Notes: generated by a model not told the origin, from the letters alone. 64,000 nucleotides of DNA from Incurvaria masculella (GCA_946894095.1 OX335649.1:19734001-19798000), one strand, 5' to 3'; counted from the first letter of the stretch, positions 1 to 10,737 are shown. Numbers and translations are program-made.

Positions 1-111
1 GAGCTTGATTTGACAGCTTACTGTAAATCTAGCAAAAACTTGTATGAAGTTTGACGTTTTTACGGAACTTCGAAGTTACGTAAACGCCAATTTAGGTGAG
101 AACTCAGACTG
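1..111. mobile_element. MITE family F, right-hand part, cut by the window edge
   Basis: This matches the last ~110 bases of the complete F elements at 15386-15722 and 38984-39324, including the terminal inverted repeat that reads GCCAATTTAGGTGAGAACT here. The left half lies outside the window. Non-coding; no transposase. Confidence 0.8.
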
Positions 112-157
112 ACCACTCTGAATACCGCGACAAGATGCCCTCTAAAAGATGCTTCTC

Positions 158-562
158 GCGGCTCGTAGCCTAGTGGCGCGGGGACTGGCCTAGCGTACCA
201 GAGGTCCGGCTTCAATTCCGACATGCACCACTTTCTTTCTCTTTCCGAGTTCGATAAGTGCATTTCGTCACGAATACGAGCTGCTCCATGGTTCGGAATA
301 TATGTAAAACTGTAGGTACCCTTCCCCTACTAGGTGGTAGGGTTTATGCCCGCCCGGCTTGGTACCATCGCATTGGATGAAAAGATGGTCGAAGCGGCAA
401 TGAAAAATTGTCTGTGTTTTCCATCCAGTTCAATGTAGCCGTGCTTATAAAGGTATGGTCCTGGCATGGCCCTAATTCCTTCGGGAATGTGGTGTATTGG
501 GCTAATATCATAACGGTAGTTGTGTGGTATTAGCCATCCATGTCAGGTCGCATAAAAAAAAT
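158..562 (+). mobile_element. tRNA-headed SINE (type 1 head)
   Basis: The element starts GCGGCTCG and carries a pol III A box (TAGCCTAGTGG, from about 167) and a degenerate B box (GCTTCAATTCC, about 210). An ~80-nt linker (CACCAC.. to ..GAGCTGCTCC) follows, then the ~260-bp body shared with all the SINEs of this window, ending in CATAAAAAAAA. Short frames inside it are not genes. It is non-autonomous and would need LINE machinery. Full length compared with the copies at 16159 and 33276. Confidence 0.85.
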
Positions 563-565
563 GCT

Positions 566-725
566 TGACGACGCCCATGGGCTTTCGAAATTTTTAGGCT
601 GCGAAAAAAATGCCGGCCGGCCGGGTGCTTCTTCACACCATGCTTGAAGGACCCCGGACTGTACTTTGGGGGAAACACCATAGCAATACCACATATTTCA
701 CAGTCTACAAACCCTGCAAACATAT
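566..725 (-). pseudogene. LINE ORF2 C-terminal remnant (family O)
   Basis: The minus strand reads a fragment typical of the extreme C terminus of lepidopteran non-LTR reverse transcriptases: a VFPPKYSPGSFKHGVKKH-type stretch, then GRH.FRS..K...AHGRR. The same peptide pattern recurs at 36188-36250, 40080-40290 and 63160-63290. Only the last ~50 codons survive, with no catalytic domain. It directly abuts the tail of the SINE at 158-562. The clade is not resolvable from this piece. Confidence 0.6.
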
Positions 726-1237
726 TTAGCCGTTGCAGTTGGTTCTAATTCAAGGAACGTTTGCAGTGAATGTTTGCTACAGACAGGCGGCTGGAGTAGA
801 AAGGGAATGGGTTTTTGCAGCTCCAAAGAGCATTTTTCCTCATACAGACGATAAAACACACAGAGAGACTCTACATCCCGGACTCCAGATATCCAGACTC
901 GGAGCTTGAGGGTCTCTAGATTCTAGAATCCCTCAGCGTCGTCGACGAGACTTAGTTGCGGCAAGGCGCTGTATCGAGTCTTAGGAGCCAAGCAGTTCTT
1001 AGCTGAACAGTTCCACGGATGCGAACAATACTCCAACCGAAACCTTAGCAACTCCGAAAGTAAGTTTTGCGTTAAACTCAAGTTGACGAAACCTATGAAG
1101 AAGTCCCACGAAAACTTAAAGAGAATCACGTTTATGAAATGTTTTCTTGGACTCTTATATAACTTTTTATTGTCTGATAACTTTTTATTGTCTGTTGCCA
1201 CCTTGGCGCACTTGTTTATAAACGTGCTGCCTTGATG
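726..1237. other. No gene recognised
   Basis: Unassigned sequence. It includes a tandem pair of 15-nt units (ATAACTTTTTATTGT at about 1160-1195). A 92-codon minus frame at 923-1201 is low-complexity in character and matches nothing I recognise. Confidence 0.4.
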
Positions 1238-1787
1238 TTAAGGTGGCCCAACCCGCTCATCTGCCCATACAAACGGGGAAGGAAGATCACGCCCATATTT
1301 ATTGTCAGAGATCCCAAATTTTGCTCAAAATAGCTTTATTTGATCGAACTAGATGTCTGATGAGCGTTGGCATTGTAAAATTGTGTTTGGTTTCTAACTT
1401 ATAAGATTCGAAAGTTCGAAGTTTTCGCGCGTTTTATACAATAACTTTGGAGGTGGATTACGCAATGATAAAGTAAGAACATCTTAAAAAGATAAATCAT
1501 CAGACATAGCTTATTTAATCAAGATTTATAATCTATTTGGTTTTTGTTAGATTTTTGACTACAGCGGTCGTGGTTTACTTTTAGCTATAAGTCGTTTTGA
1601 AATTAAAATTTTCGTAAATCTTGCCAAATCATACACTATGCACATTGTCTTTTTTGTGGACATGTTGCATCTACCTCATCACGGAGCCTGTCTTTTTCTT
1701 TGAAACAGAGAAGGTCCCAGAGCGCAACAGCACGGTTTTGTACAGTGCCCGCAAATGAGTTAGTCCCGCCGGGTTGGGCCACCTTAA
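1238..1787. mobile_element. MITE family C, full length, TTAA target duplication
   Basis: A ~542-bp element lies between two TTAA tetranucleotides (1238-1241 and 1784-1787). Its termini are inverted repeats: GGTGGCCCAACCCG on the left, with its complement CGGGTTGGGCCACC on the right. There is no coding capacity. TTAA targeting is characteristic of piggyBac-type transposases, so a piggyBac-related MITE is the best guess, although the TIR does not begin with the usual CCY. This is the most complete of six copies in the window. Confidence 0.85.
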
Positions 1788-1803
1788 ATGTATTTCACTA
1801 GCT

Positions 1804-1925
1804 CCTGTTTTCACCACCTTCAGTTATCTTAAATCCGAAAAGTAACTTTCGGTTATATGGCATATTTACATGTGTAACCGACATGTAACTTTGGGATTTC
1901 AGAAGCTGGAGGTGGTGAAAACGGG
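1804..1925. mobile_element. Palindromic MITE family H
   Basis: A ~122-bp near-palindrome. The left end, CCTGTTTTCACCACCT, is answered by AGGTGGTGAAAACGGG on the right, with an inner stem around AACTTTCGGTTA. A second copy lies at 51831-51953. Transcribed, it would fold into a single long hairpin. Non-coding. Confidence 0.8.
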
Positions 1926-2084
1926 CGTAGGTGAGGTGGACTGATAACAGATGGCATGCAGTATTACGTTACGATATGATTCTCACCTATTGGGCTTAAT
2001 CATAGAACTCAGGTTAGAATGCCCTCCGCTTTGTAGACAAAATAATACGATTTTGTTTTCAGGCAGCGGGTGACAAGATACTAA

Positions 2085-2238
2085 GGGCCGAGTGCACAAA
2101 AGGACTAAAACTCAAAATAAAACGTATGTTTAAACACGTCACTTTTTATAAATAGTATGGAAGGAACTCCATGCGGTTCACTAAAAGTGACGTGTTTGAA
2201 CATTGATTAACTCAGCCGTCTCTTCGTGAAATCGGGGC
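2085..2238. mobile_element. MITE family G with TAA target duplication
   Basis: A 154-bp element flanked by TAA (2082-2084 and 2239-2241). The ends are imperfect inverted repeats, GGGCCGAGTGCAC and the complement of GTGAAATCGGGGC. An inner stem pairs CACGTCACTTTT with AAAAGTGACGTG. A 3-bp TAA duplication and this size suit a PIF/Harbinger-type MITE (inference). Related copies lie at 38403, 48411 and 48513. Confidence 0.75.
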
Positions 2239-3008
2239 TAAGATGTATGAGTACTAAGGCTGTGTGCGGCCCGGGGTTTAACATAACCAATAATATCAAC
2301 GCAAAAGTGTATTTGTTGATTTGTAGTTCTTTTATGCTGCATCTGATTGACGTTATTTTTCGTATACACGAAAAGTTCAGCATCTCTTACTATCCGGGCC
2401 ATATGGGCCGTAAGCTGATTTATATGCGGGAAAAAAAATGTTGCCGTCACGAGACGCCCGGCAGATGGGAAACATTTAATTTCATATTGGTATGTATCAG
2501 CTATTCGGAGAGCGCCACGCGAGTCGGATTTACTGCCTAGGTGCGCCAATAGATTCACAAATATTTTTGATACTGTCCCGATCGGATTCGGGTACCGCGG
2601 CCAGTATTCAAATGAAAAAAAAAAAGGAAATTGGCCCGATTCCCGAGCCGTGTGTTTCAATTCAAACCATCCGCGTCGCTCAATCCCGGTAGATTGAGAC
2701 TGTAGATTATGCGCAGGGCTTAATTGGGAGTCGGAGGGGCTTTAAATGCGCACCCTTCCGTGGCCTCGCCCCCGATATTGTTCCGCTGGGGCCTGCGGGC
2801 TCTGGGACGGATGTTGAGGCGAGACGGCGATCCTGTGCTGAGGCACAGAATACATATAGGATTACATCCAGTAGCTCAAATCCATGCAGAGTCACGATTT
2901 CGTGCACCTAGACAGGCACATATCGGTTTCGCGGTGCTGAACTGTCGCGAATGGTCCTTCAAAGCCGTCTATTTAAAAGTAACAGAACCAGCAGTGCTCC
3001 GCCAATAT
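2239..3008. other. No gene recognised
   Basis: Unassigned sequence holding overlapping open frames on both strands (2226-2540 + and 2238-2660 -, up to 140 codons). Neither shows a recognisable domain, and their overlap suggests chance openness. I see no repeat family in common with the rest of the window. Confidence 0.4.
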
Positions 3009-3480
3009 TTAAGGGGGGCCTTCCCGCTGAACTCCCGTGGAAACGCGGAAACGAGATCATGCACATATTTCTTGTCAGAGATCCAAAATTATACTCAAAA
3101 CAGCTTTATATGATCGAACCAGATGTCTGATGATCATTGGCATTGTAAAATTGTGTTTGGTTTCTAATTTATAAGGTCCGAAAGATCTAATTTTTCGCGC
3201 GTTTTATGCAATAATTTTGGAGGTGGATTACTCAACGAAAAAATATAAACATCTTAAAAAGATTAGTCATCAGTAATATTTTTTTTGTATGATTTTTGAC
3301 TACAGTGGTCGTGATTAACTTTTAGCTATAAGTCGTTTTGTAATTAAAATTTTCGTAAATCTTACCACATCAAACACTATGCGCATCGTCTGCTTTGTGG
3401 ACATGTTGCATCCTCCTCGTCACGGAGCCTGTCCCAGAGCGCAACAGCACGGTTTTGTACCGTGCCCGCGAATGAGTTAA
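3009..3480. mobile_element. MITE family C, diverged copy with internal deletion
   Basis: It begins TTAAGGGGGGCC at 3009 and follows family C through to the GCCCGCGAATGAG segment, stopping at a TTAA (3477-3480). It lacks the TTTTTCTTTGAAACAGAGAAGG segment and the final ~20 bases of the right TIR. It is clearly older than the copy at 1238. Confidence 0.75.
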
Positions 3481-3742
3481 CAACCTCGACACTAGCTGAA
3501 GGGAAACGTATTTGTCTCAAAAATCGCTGAGTTCAGCTACTGCTGTAGCCTCGGTGGCACAGCTGTATATCTACTGTGGCTGACGTCTGAGGTGACACGC
3601 CCGTGTCGCTATCTCGGGGACGCTGGACGAATCTTCCGGGTACACACATTTTGATGACGGCCCCTTCATATTACAGATCGATTGGGTCATCAACGCAGGG
3701 TTTTAAGTATCACAGAGCGCATTTAAACAAAATGTTTAAAAC

Positions 3743-4727
3743 TTTTGGAAAAGAACCCAGCACAAATCGTATGGGAATTGGCTCCCGGTCAAATTGGCTG
3801 AAATTTGGATATGTTGTTTGTTTCGGCATCCTGAACAAAAGTCTCAATGGGCACAAAGCCCAATTTTGCTTATTTTGGCCGCTACGGGGCTCCAAAGCTC
3901 CACGGGTTGACCATTATTTACTACTCAAAACGGCGATCTCCTGGCAGTTTAGTATTTGCTACGCTGAGGAAAAAGTACCCTCTCATGTTTTTGGGGGGGC
4001 TAAATTCAAATCCAATGTCAATATGACAATATTGACAGTTGACAGCTGTCAATTAGTTGTCAACTAGCTGTCAAACAGCGAGAAATAAACAAAATCGATA
4101 AAATCCACATGTGAATGTAGGTTTTTGAGGTTGCTGAGTTCAAAACTGATGGCCAAAAGACAATAATGACAGTTGACAGCTGTCAACTAACTGTCAAACA
4201 GCATTTTACAACCAAAATGGATGCAACCCACATGTCAATATACGTTTTTGAGCTTTCTGAGTTCAAAACTGATGTCCAAAAGATGATATAGACAGTTGAC
4301 AGTTGTCAACTAACTGTCAAACAGCATTTGACAGCTAAAGTGGATGAAACCCATATGTAAATATATGTTTTTGAGCTTGCTGAGTCGAAAACTGGTGGCC
4401 AAAAGACGATATTGACAGTTGACAGCTGTCAACTGTCAATATTGTCATATTGACATTGGATTTGAATTTAGCCCCCCCGAAAACATGAGAGGGTACTTTT
4501 TCCTCAGCGTAGAAAATACTAAACTGCCAGGAGATCGCCGTTTTGAGTAGTAAATAATGGTCAACCCGTGGAGCTTTGGAGCCCCGTAGCGGCCAAAATA
4601 AGCAAAATTGGGCTTTGTGCCCATTGAGACTTTTGTTCAGGATGCCGAAACGAACAACATATCCAAATTTCAGCCAATTTGACTGGGAGCCAATTCCCAT
4701 ACGATTTGTGCGGGGTTCTTTGCAAAA
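3743..4727. mobile_element. Foldback element D: ~300-bp inverted arms around tandem repeats
   Basis: The arms at 3743-~4045 and ~4425-4727 are reverse complements with only scattered mismatches. The outer ends read TTTTGGAAAAGAACCC and the complement of GGGTTCTTTGCAAAA. Between them lie about three ~123-135-bp tandem units, each opening with a GACAGTTGACAGCTGTCAA motif that is itself palindromic. The near-identical translated frames at 3603-4067 (+) and 4335-4700 (-) are the two arms read outward and are not genes. No transposase and no clear target duplication. Single copy in this window. Confidence 0.85.
4030..4445 (+). repeat. Internal tandem repeats of the foldback element
   Basis: Three full units start at about 4030, 4166 and 4289, plus a partial fourth near 4412. 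Each has a GACAGTTGACAGCTGTCAAC-type palindrome, then CTGTCAAACAGC, and later TTTTTGAG..TGCTGAGT..AAAACTG.TGGCCAAAAGA. The first unit is about 135 bp, the others about 123 bp. Confidence 0.8.
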
Positions 4728-7103
4728 CCAAATCTCTTGCCTTTATTTTATACCAATTTTATTAATTGCGTAATTTTTTTCGTGCTTTTGTTAAATCGAT
4801 TATTGTTTATATTTTTATTTACCATAGTAGGTTTTTTTCATAAATTTAATAAAACTTGGGTTATTATCCTCATTTATTCCTTTGAATCACTTGTTTCACG
4901 CCTTGAATAACCAACACAACAACCAATACCTTGATTGTAGTTAATTCAAACTAGTTCTTTGCAGAATGATTTTTTAAAGATTATTTTGTCCTCTTGAATC
5001 CCCTCTCTCTCGTCAGTGAATGTAGTCGACCCAAAAACATCTTAAATGAATAGGTATAGGAATCAATAAACCTAATTTAGCCAAATCTGTGTAACGGTCC
5101 CGTTTATCGGAACCGAGTGCTTTCGCCGCATACAGCGGCCTAATCCGTCCAACAAATACGGAACCACTTAACGAGCTTTTCTAATGGCGCGAACAGTTTT
5201 TAAAACAGTCTGGAGTGATTTCCGCGTGGCGCAGTGTAGGCCGCGAGGAGGCGTTGAAAAAATTCATAGTGAACAGTGGTATAGATCTCGGCAGCTAACC
5301 TTACGCCTACGGGATCTATTTTTATTAGTTATTTTCCGACATCTTCATATACTTAGTGGGAGTGTTCAATTTCAAAGACGCTATCATGATACCTTGTTTG
5401 GCAAATTATCAATGAGTAGTTTGGAAGTTATGAGGGAACAGACGAACATACATACACACCGTTCAAAACCCTATTTTTGTCCGATAAAAATAGAGTTTTC
5501 ATCAATGGCTGCATTGCAGTAGTCTTACAGTAATTGTTTGCCAGAATTAACCCATGTTTAGACTGCATTACATGTCACATGCTTATAATATTATGATATG
5601 TTGCCGCGTCTGACAGAATAGCTAAATCGTACCATCAAATCAGGCGTCAACGTCGAAATGCAACGCTCGTTTGCTTGGGTCAACATGACGTGAAAATAAG
5701 TATCTGTGCTCTCACCAGCTCGTCTGCACCTAGCGGTCGAGCGTTGATGCGGCGTCAACAAACGCAACCACGTCTTCCATTAGGGGCACATGTATGTATA
5801 GGGGCGACATCGTTGCCCCCATGTACATAGGGAAATTATATGACGTCAGCGAGGATACAAACTGGATGCATATAGGTGTTTTTATAATTATTACGGTAAT
5901 CTCGTGCGGGTCGAATGAGGGGGAGGGGGTTTAGTTAACACTAGCTGTGCTCCGCTCGCGTTAAAGTCCGATATTATACAGTTTGCTCGCCGCTCACGTT
6001 AGGGTCATGATTGTGAGAATTAGGGTCGGCCGCCGAGAAGCCTCCCTGCAAAGCGTTAATTCGGTAATGAAAACATGTCATTTACGTTTTCGCTTACTAC
6101 TACCTACTTTTTCAACATAACGTGATGATATTTGGCGGAAACTTCTACGAGTTGTGCCTGATTCTATTAGTGAAAATATCATCTAAACAGAGTAAGCTGT
6201 TTTATCGTGAAAAGCGGCCATACATTGTTGAAGACAGACAGACAGACAAACACTTCCGAAAAAGTGTTTTTTATCATCAGTTTCGTCAGTATAAGCCCCT
6301 CGTAAAAGATTTTTCGTGAAATTACAAAATTACAGACACGCCACCGTCCTAGTGTTTTATAATTTGTGGAGATACCTACAAGCGGCTACACTTTGAGACA
6401 TGCTAGATACAAAATTCGCTCCTACTTACTGCGCGCGACCCAAGCAGACAGGACTTTTCAGGATTTGTCCGCCAGCCTCGTGAAGAGTGATAGCAAAGAT
6501 AATACTAAATTGGTGATGCTATCAACGCAAAGGGCCGGTTGTTTATGAGCTTGGACGCTAGCATCCCATCATCGTGTGTATTGTCAGTAAGAGTCTTTTT
6601 CCTCGGTACTAGTAGTTGCTACTCTGTGGCCGACCCGCGACGTAGAAATTAGAACAAATTGAACGAGCGGCGCAGGAGTTCTACATATGTACAAAGCCGA
6701 CTTGTGCCAATTTAGCTCGTGGCACACGTCATCTAGCACAACTGCTTGATTCCGCTTTCCGCCTATTATGCGCGTGACGCTCATTCGTAGCAGCCGGCGG
6801 CTCGATAATCGGCCTTAATGCATGGAAAATAGGTGCGATTTACATTTAAAGGGTCCATCAGTCTTTTGAACCACTAACTATGTATTCTGGGCAATGTTGT
6901 TTAACGCGGAATTAGCTCAGAATTCAATCGGCGCCGGCGTTTTGGCTTCATGTGATGACTGAAATCAAAATATGTCAAAATGCAAAATTGTGGGATTGCA
7001 TAACTGGACATGGCCATTGGCATTCGTCGTACAACTGAAAAATTGCGAAGTTCAATGCCATGGGCGGGTGCATTTCGGCGGTCAAAATAAACATAAAAAA
7101 TAC
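4728..7103. other. 2.4 kb with no recognised gene
   Basis: Unassigned DNA. It contains a short G-rich run near 5924-5932 and a (GACA)n tract at about 6232-6248. The longest open frame is 112 codons (5184-5522 +), without recognisable domains. No copy of the window's repeat families is visible. Confidence 0.4.
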
Positions 7104-7654
7104 TTAAGGTGGCCCAACCCGGCGGGACTAGCTCATTCGCGGGTACGGTACAAAACCGTGCTGTTGCGCTCTGGGACCTTCTCTGTTTCAAAGAAAAAAG
7201 ACGGGCTCCGTGATGAGGAAGATGTAACATGTCCAAAAAAAAAAAACAATGTGCATAGTGCATGATTTGGTAAGATTTACGAAAATTTTAATTACAAAAC
7301 GACTTATAGCTAAAAGTAAACCACGACCGCTGTAGTCAAAAATCTAACAAAAACCAAATCGATTATAAATCTTGATTAAATAAACTATGTCTGACGACTA
7401 ATCTTCTTAAAATGTTCTTACTTTATCATTGCGTAATCCACCTCCAAAGTTATTGTATAAAACCGCGAAAAACTCGCACTTTCGGACCTTATAACTTAGA
7501 AACCAAACACAATTTTACAATGCGAACTGTCATCAGATATCTAGTTCGATCAAATAAAGCTATTTTGACCAAATTTGGGATCTTTGACAAGAAATATGGG
7601 CGTGATCTTCTTTCCCCGTTTGTATCGGGAGTTGAGCGGGATGGCCCGCATTAA
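7104..7654. mobile_element. MITE family C, inverted copy, TTAA at both ends
   Basis: It is bounded by TTAA at 7104-7107 and 7651-7654 and lies in the opposite orientation to the copy at 1238. The left TIR, GGTGGCCCAACCCGGCGGG, is well preserved; the right end reads GGATGGCCCGCA. The short frames inside (6901-7263 - and 6972-7265 +) are by-products of the element. Confidence 0.85.
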
Positions 7655-7782
7655 CTAACGATTTTAAATTTTACATGAGCAGTAAATAAAATTAAAATCT
7701 GTTTTTCAACAGCAACATTTACATTTAATATACTTATATTTTGGAAATCAACGGAAAAAACTGGTCGTACATTCATCTGTAC

Positions 7783-7842
7783 CATAGCCTACTGTATTGT
7801 TTTGTGTTTACACACAAACGAAAAACAATACAGCAGGCTATG
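7783..7842. repeat. 60-bp hairpin flanked by 7-bp direct repeats
   Basis: CATAGCCTACTGTATTGTTT (7783-7802) pairs with the complement of 7823-7842 with one mismatch, separated by a ~19-nt loop. TCTGTAC occurs immediately on each side (7776-7782 and 7843-7849). This could be a very small palindromic element with its target duplication, or a miRNA-like hairpin. The sequence alone does not decide. Confidence 0.7.
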
Positions 7843-8826
7843 TCTGTACTAATATTTTCAAAATCAATGCTAAAATAGAATCACACACACTGCTCATGAA
7901 AACTATAGCGTCGTAACCATTAAAACGTACCAAATAATAAATAATTACCAAATAATTAACAAACAATTTTATTCATACTACATGTTCAGTGAACAATTTA
8001 TTTTGAACCCTCCTCGAGCAAAGCAACGAGGAAAACTGGTTAAATTACAAATACGTATCCAAAAGTAAGAATTGACTTTTGGAGGAAAAAATAATTCGCT
8101 TACAACTTCAAAGATTTTAACAAAGTTAATGTCAAGTCCACGATTTTAATCATAAGTTATCGAAGAATGTATTCGAAGCTGGAATCGAGTGTTTATTCCT
8201 AAAGCGTCATTTTCTTTTGCGACCGAAGTATTTTGTGTTACAGCCTAATCGAAGTGAATTTCTAAAGCAGGTAAATCTATATTATTTATAGCCAAAAGTT
8301 AGTGGTGCTGTTGTTGCACATTTGTCGGTTACTTCTTTTGGCATGGCCCACGTATGCCTGGCGATCCAAATACACTACATTCATTACCGGGCTGAGTTTG
8401 AGAGCCGCATTTGAATAGACGGAATGTAGGTACATTTGCAAAGAATACTATTTATTTCCACTATTCTATTTTCGTAATCGTTGGGGGAGGTTCATTGGTA
8501 CAGGCGGCGGCAAATAACTGGAACCCTGGCGGGACGTCTCCCCTTTGCGTGGCCCTATACGCACTCCCCATGGGGATGTTTTAAGCTATCTGAATCCCCA
8601 TTTTTCACAACCGGTTACTCGTTAAATAATTAAAAGGAATCATTCACAATCACTTATTTTCCTACTAACAATATGAATAAGACAAGGACAGGACATCGGA
8701 TAGTACTTCCGTTGTCACAAGACTTGTTAGGTAGCTTGCTCTATGTCATTCCGTCCGATAAAGAAGAAAAAGGCGTAAATACGTATGTAAAATTGTCCCT
8801 ATGACCAATGTGAAGGTTTGTTGCTT
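7843..8826. other. No gene recognised
   Basis: AT-rich single-copy-looking sequence with no open frame of interest and no match to the window's repeat families. Confidence 0.4.
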
Positions 8827-8830
8827 ATGA

Positions 8831-9218
8831 TTTTTTTTTTTTATGTGACTGGACATGGGTGGCTAATACAACAAGTTCTGTCATGGTATTAGCCCAACAC
8901 ACCACATGGGAACTAGGTGCCATGCCAGGACCTTCCTTATATTGCACGGCTACATTGAACTGGATGGAAAACACGGACAATTTTCATTGCCGCTTCGACC
9001 ATCGTTCATCCAATGCGATGGTACCAAACCGGGCGGGATTAACCCTACCACCTAGTAAGTAAGGAAGGGGACCTACAGTTTAACGTGGAATCCGAACCAC
9101 GGCCAGCCTCTCTCAACGGTCGAATGGTCACCCATCCAAGACCAGACCGGATCCTGCGTTGCTTAACTTTGGAGAGCGATCGCCGAAGTGTCGCGCCACT
9201 GGGCCACTGAGGCTGACG
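8831..9218 (-). mobile_element. 5S-headed chimeric SINE, near full length
   Basis: On the minus strand it begins GTCAGCCTCAGTGG with a tRNA-type A box (TGGCCCAGTGGC). A ~50-nt stretch homologous to the internal promoter of 5S rRNA follows, diverged here to AAAGTTAAGCAACG, then CTTGGATGGGTGACC. Next come a B-box-like GGTTCGGATTCC and the shared SINE body, ending in ATAAAAAAA at 8831. It is very close to the copies at 11828 and 63496. Open frames across it (8859-9062 +, 9045-9233 -) are artefacts. Confidence 0.85.
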
Positions 9219-9401
9219 AAATATCAGAGACATTAAACTCTGTCCACTTTTATTGATTTTGGACGGGAGCGCTTTACTCTACGCTGAGCTCTCTGGTGTA
9301 TCTAAAACATTCATAACATCAAAACCGCATTTTGTCAATAACTTTAAAATGGCAATGAATTTGGTCTTCGAAATTCATAACTCGAAAAGTTATTTTATTT
9401 T

Positions 9402-9674
9402 CTAAATTATAACACTGGTTTTGATGAAAGACACTAAAATGTTGAGGGTACCAAAATGTATGGGGTGATGGGCATTCTCCTTTACATCTGCGCAATTCTC
9501 TTTCTCAATATTGCCATAACACTCGGCCGGTCTCTGCATGTATGACGGGGTTTCTGCAATTGAAATACATTTCGCAGTACAGTCTACGTGTGAGGAATCC
9601 ACAACCGTTTTGTAAAATTGAGCATTGCAAAAAGCTAAAATATTATTCTCTAACTTTTCAGATAATGCGCCCAA
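9402..9674 (-). CDS. Unassigned 90-codon open frame
   Basis: The minus-strand frame runs from an ATG to a TAG. The protein has no predicted membrane segment. It is moderately rich in Cys, Glu and Asn (for example KCISIAETPS and CYGNIEKENC), which looks more protein-like than most short frames here. I recognise no domain, see no clear splice signals or promoter, and the surroundings are repeats (a SINE upstream, foldback fragments on the other side). It could be an exon, a decayed mobile-element gene or chance. Confidence 0.25.
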   Translation of the reverse strand: MGALSEKLENNILAFCNAQFYKTVVDSSHVDCTAKCISIAETPSYMQRPAECYGNIEKENCADVKENAHHPIHFGTLNILVSFIKTSVII

Positions 9675-9735
9675 ACTAGATGTCTTTCTTGACCGAGCGA
9701 AGAGCGAAATGCCTTTTTCAGGCTGGGCAAAAATG

Positions 9736-9965
9736 TTATTTTACGTTTACTGATAAACAGTGTTCAGCTTACTTATTTAGCTCGATGTTTCGTCCACCAC
9801 GCTGTGGGCATCATCAGGAATCGTATGTTTTACTGGTTCGGGTCCAGCCATGCAGCATATTCCTAGTCTTTTTTTTACAAAAATCTTTCTTTAATTAATG
9901 TGTCCTTGCTTCACGGTCGATTATAAATACATACATTTCACATTCCTTGAAATAAGCGACTTACT
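9736..9965 (+). repeat. Fragments of foldback repeats I and J-core
   Basis: Positions 9736-9795 match the ATTTTACGTTTA..GATAAACAGTGTTCAGCTTACTTA segment found in the core of the element at 19684-20226. Positions 9828-9965 match, in reverse complement, the left part of the foldback at 53235-53665 (CTGGTTCGGGTCCAGCC, then AATTAATGTGTCCTTGC). Non-coding. Confidence 0.65.
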
Positions 9966-10020
9966 AACTTAGTACGAAAAAGTATACTTAATATACTTGT
10001 TGAGTTAGCTGAATTTTGAA

Positions 10021-10250
10021 CTGATGTCGGGCTGAATTATTTCCTGGATATCATATGAATTCTCATACAAACTTTCATCGCCTATTTCACCCCGTTCGAG
10101 TTAAATTTTCCCCACAAAAGATAGCTTGTGTCCATTTCCAAGGTCCAGACTGACTCTATACCGAAATTCATCAAAATTGGTTCAGCTGTTTATACGTGAA
10201 AACGCAAGTAACTGACAGAGTGACTTTCGTATTTATAATATTAATTTGGA
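10021..10250 (+). repeat. 3'-end repeat of a lepidopteran non-LTR element
   Basis: It ends with the phrase ATTCATCAAAATTGGTTCAG.. GTGAAAACGCAA..CTTTCGTATTTATAATATTA, which I know as a very common terminal sequence of dispersed lepidopteran repeats. There is no coding sequence; probably a 5'-truncated 3' untranslated region. The family name is uncertain. Confidence 0.5.
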
Positions 10251-10395
10251 TTTAGTGTAGCCAGTTTTTGAAAAAAAAATTAAAATGTAAAAAAAAACTA
10301 ATTTTCAAAAAGACAGACTTGCGAGGTCTACAGCTCAGAGAGCCACTAGTAATAAGTATAGATAAGATATAGCGAGCGTTTCGTCGTTGCTGGTA

Positions 10396-10737
10396 TAAAA
10401 AAACCGGCCAAGTGCAAGTCGGACTCGCACACGAAGGGTTCCGTACCATCGTACCAAACAAAATCTGGTCTTTTGTATGGGGGCCCCCTTTAATTTTAAT
10501 TATTTTTAATCTTACCTATTTGTTGTTATAGCGGCAAAATAAATACACACTCTGTGAAAATTTCAGCTGTCTATCTGTTACGGTTACTGAGATACAGCCC
10601 TGTGACAGACGGACAGACGGACGGACGGACGGACGGACGGACGGACGGACGGACGGACGGACGGACGGACGGACGGACAGCGGAGGCTTAGTAATAGGGT
10701 TCCGTTTTCACCCATTGGGTACGGAACCCTAAAAAAC
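10396..10737 (+). mobile_element. Repeat family E with (ACGG)n tract
   Basis: It starts AAACCGGCCAAGTGCAAGTC and ends GGGTACGGAACCCTAAAAA. The motifs AGGGTTCCGTAC and GTACGGAACCCT form subterminal inverted repeats. An (ACGG)n microsatellite of roughly 17 units (about 10608-10678) lies inside, at a site where other copies have only 1-6 units. Six copies occur in this window. Non-coding; the class (non-autonomous DNA element or retro-repeat) is unresolved. Confidence 0.8.
10608..10678. repeat. (ACGG)n microsatellite inside family E
   Basis: An uninterrupted run of ~17 tetranucleotide units, expanded relative to the five other E copies here (for example 43783-43815 and 49100-49120). Likely unstable in length. 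Confidence 0.9.

Noticed and set aside
158..240. Possible functional tRNA genes at SINE heads
   Set aside because: Acceptor stems do not close and each head continues into the SINE body; these are tRNA-derived, not tRNA genes.
2226..2660. 140-codon minus and 104-codon plus frames as genes
   Set aside because: They overlap head-on, show no recognisable motif, and cross no splice signals I can defend.
3603..4700. Two similar proteins encoded on opposite strands (3603-4067 + and 4335-4700 -)
   Set aside because: They are the two arms of one inverted repeat read outward. No domain or codon evidence.
6901..7265. 120-codon frame as a protein (and similar ones at 27467-27868)
   Set aside because: Lies within family C MITEs; the same peptide recurs wherever the MITE does.
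8859..9233. Open frames with ..GAMPGPSLY.. and repeats of it at 12004, 16331, 21012, 33326, 37267, 55397 and 63509
   Set aside because: All are translations of the shared SINE body, which is non-coding.
10608..10678. CRISPR-like array
   Set aside because: Simple tetranucleotide repeat with no spacers, in a eukaryotic dispersed element.
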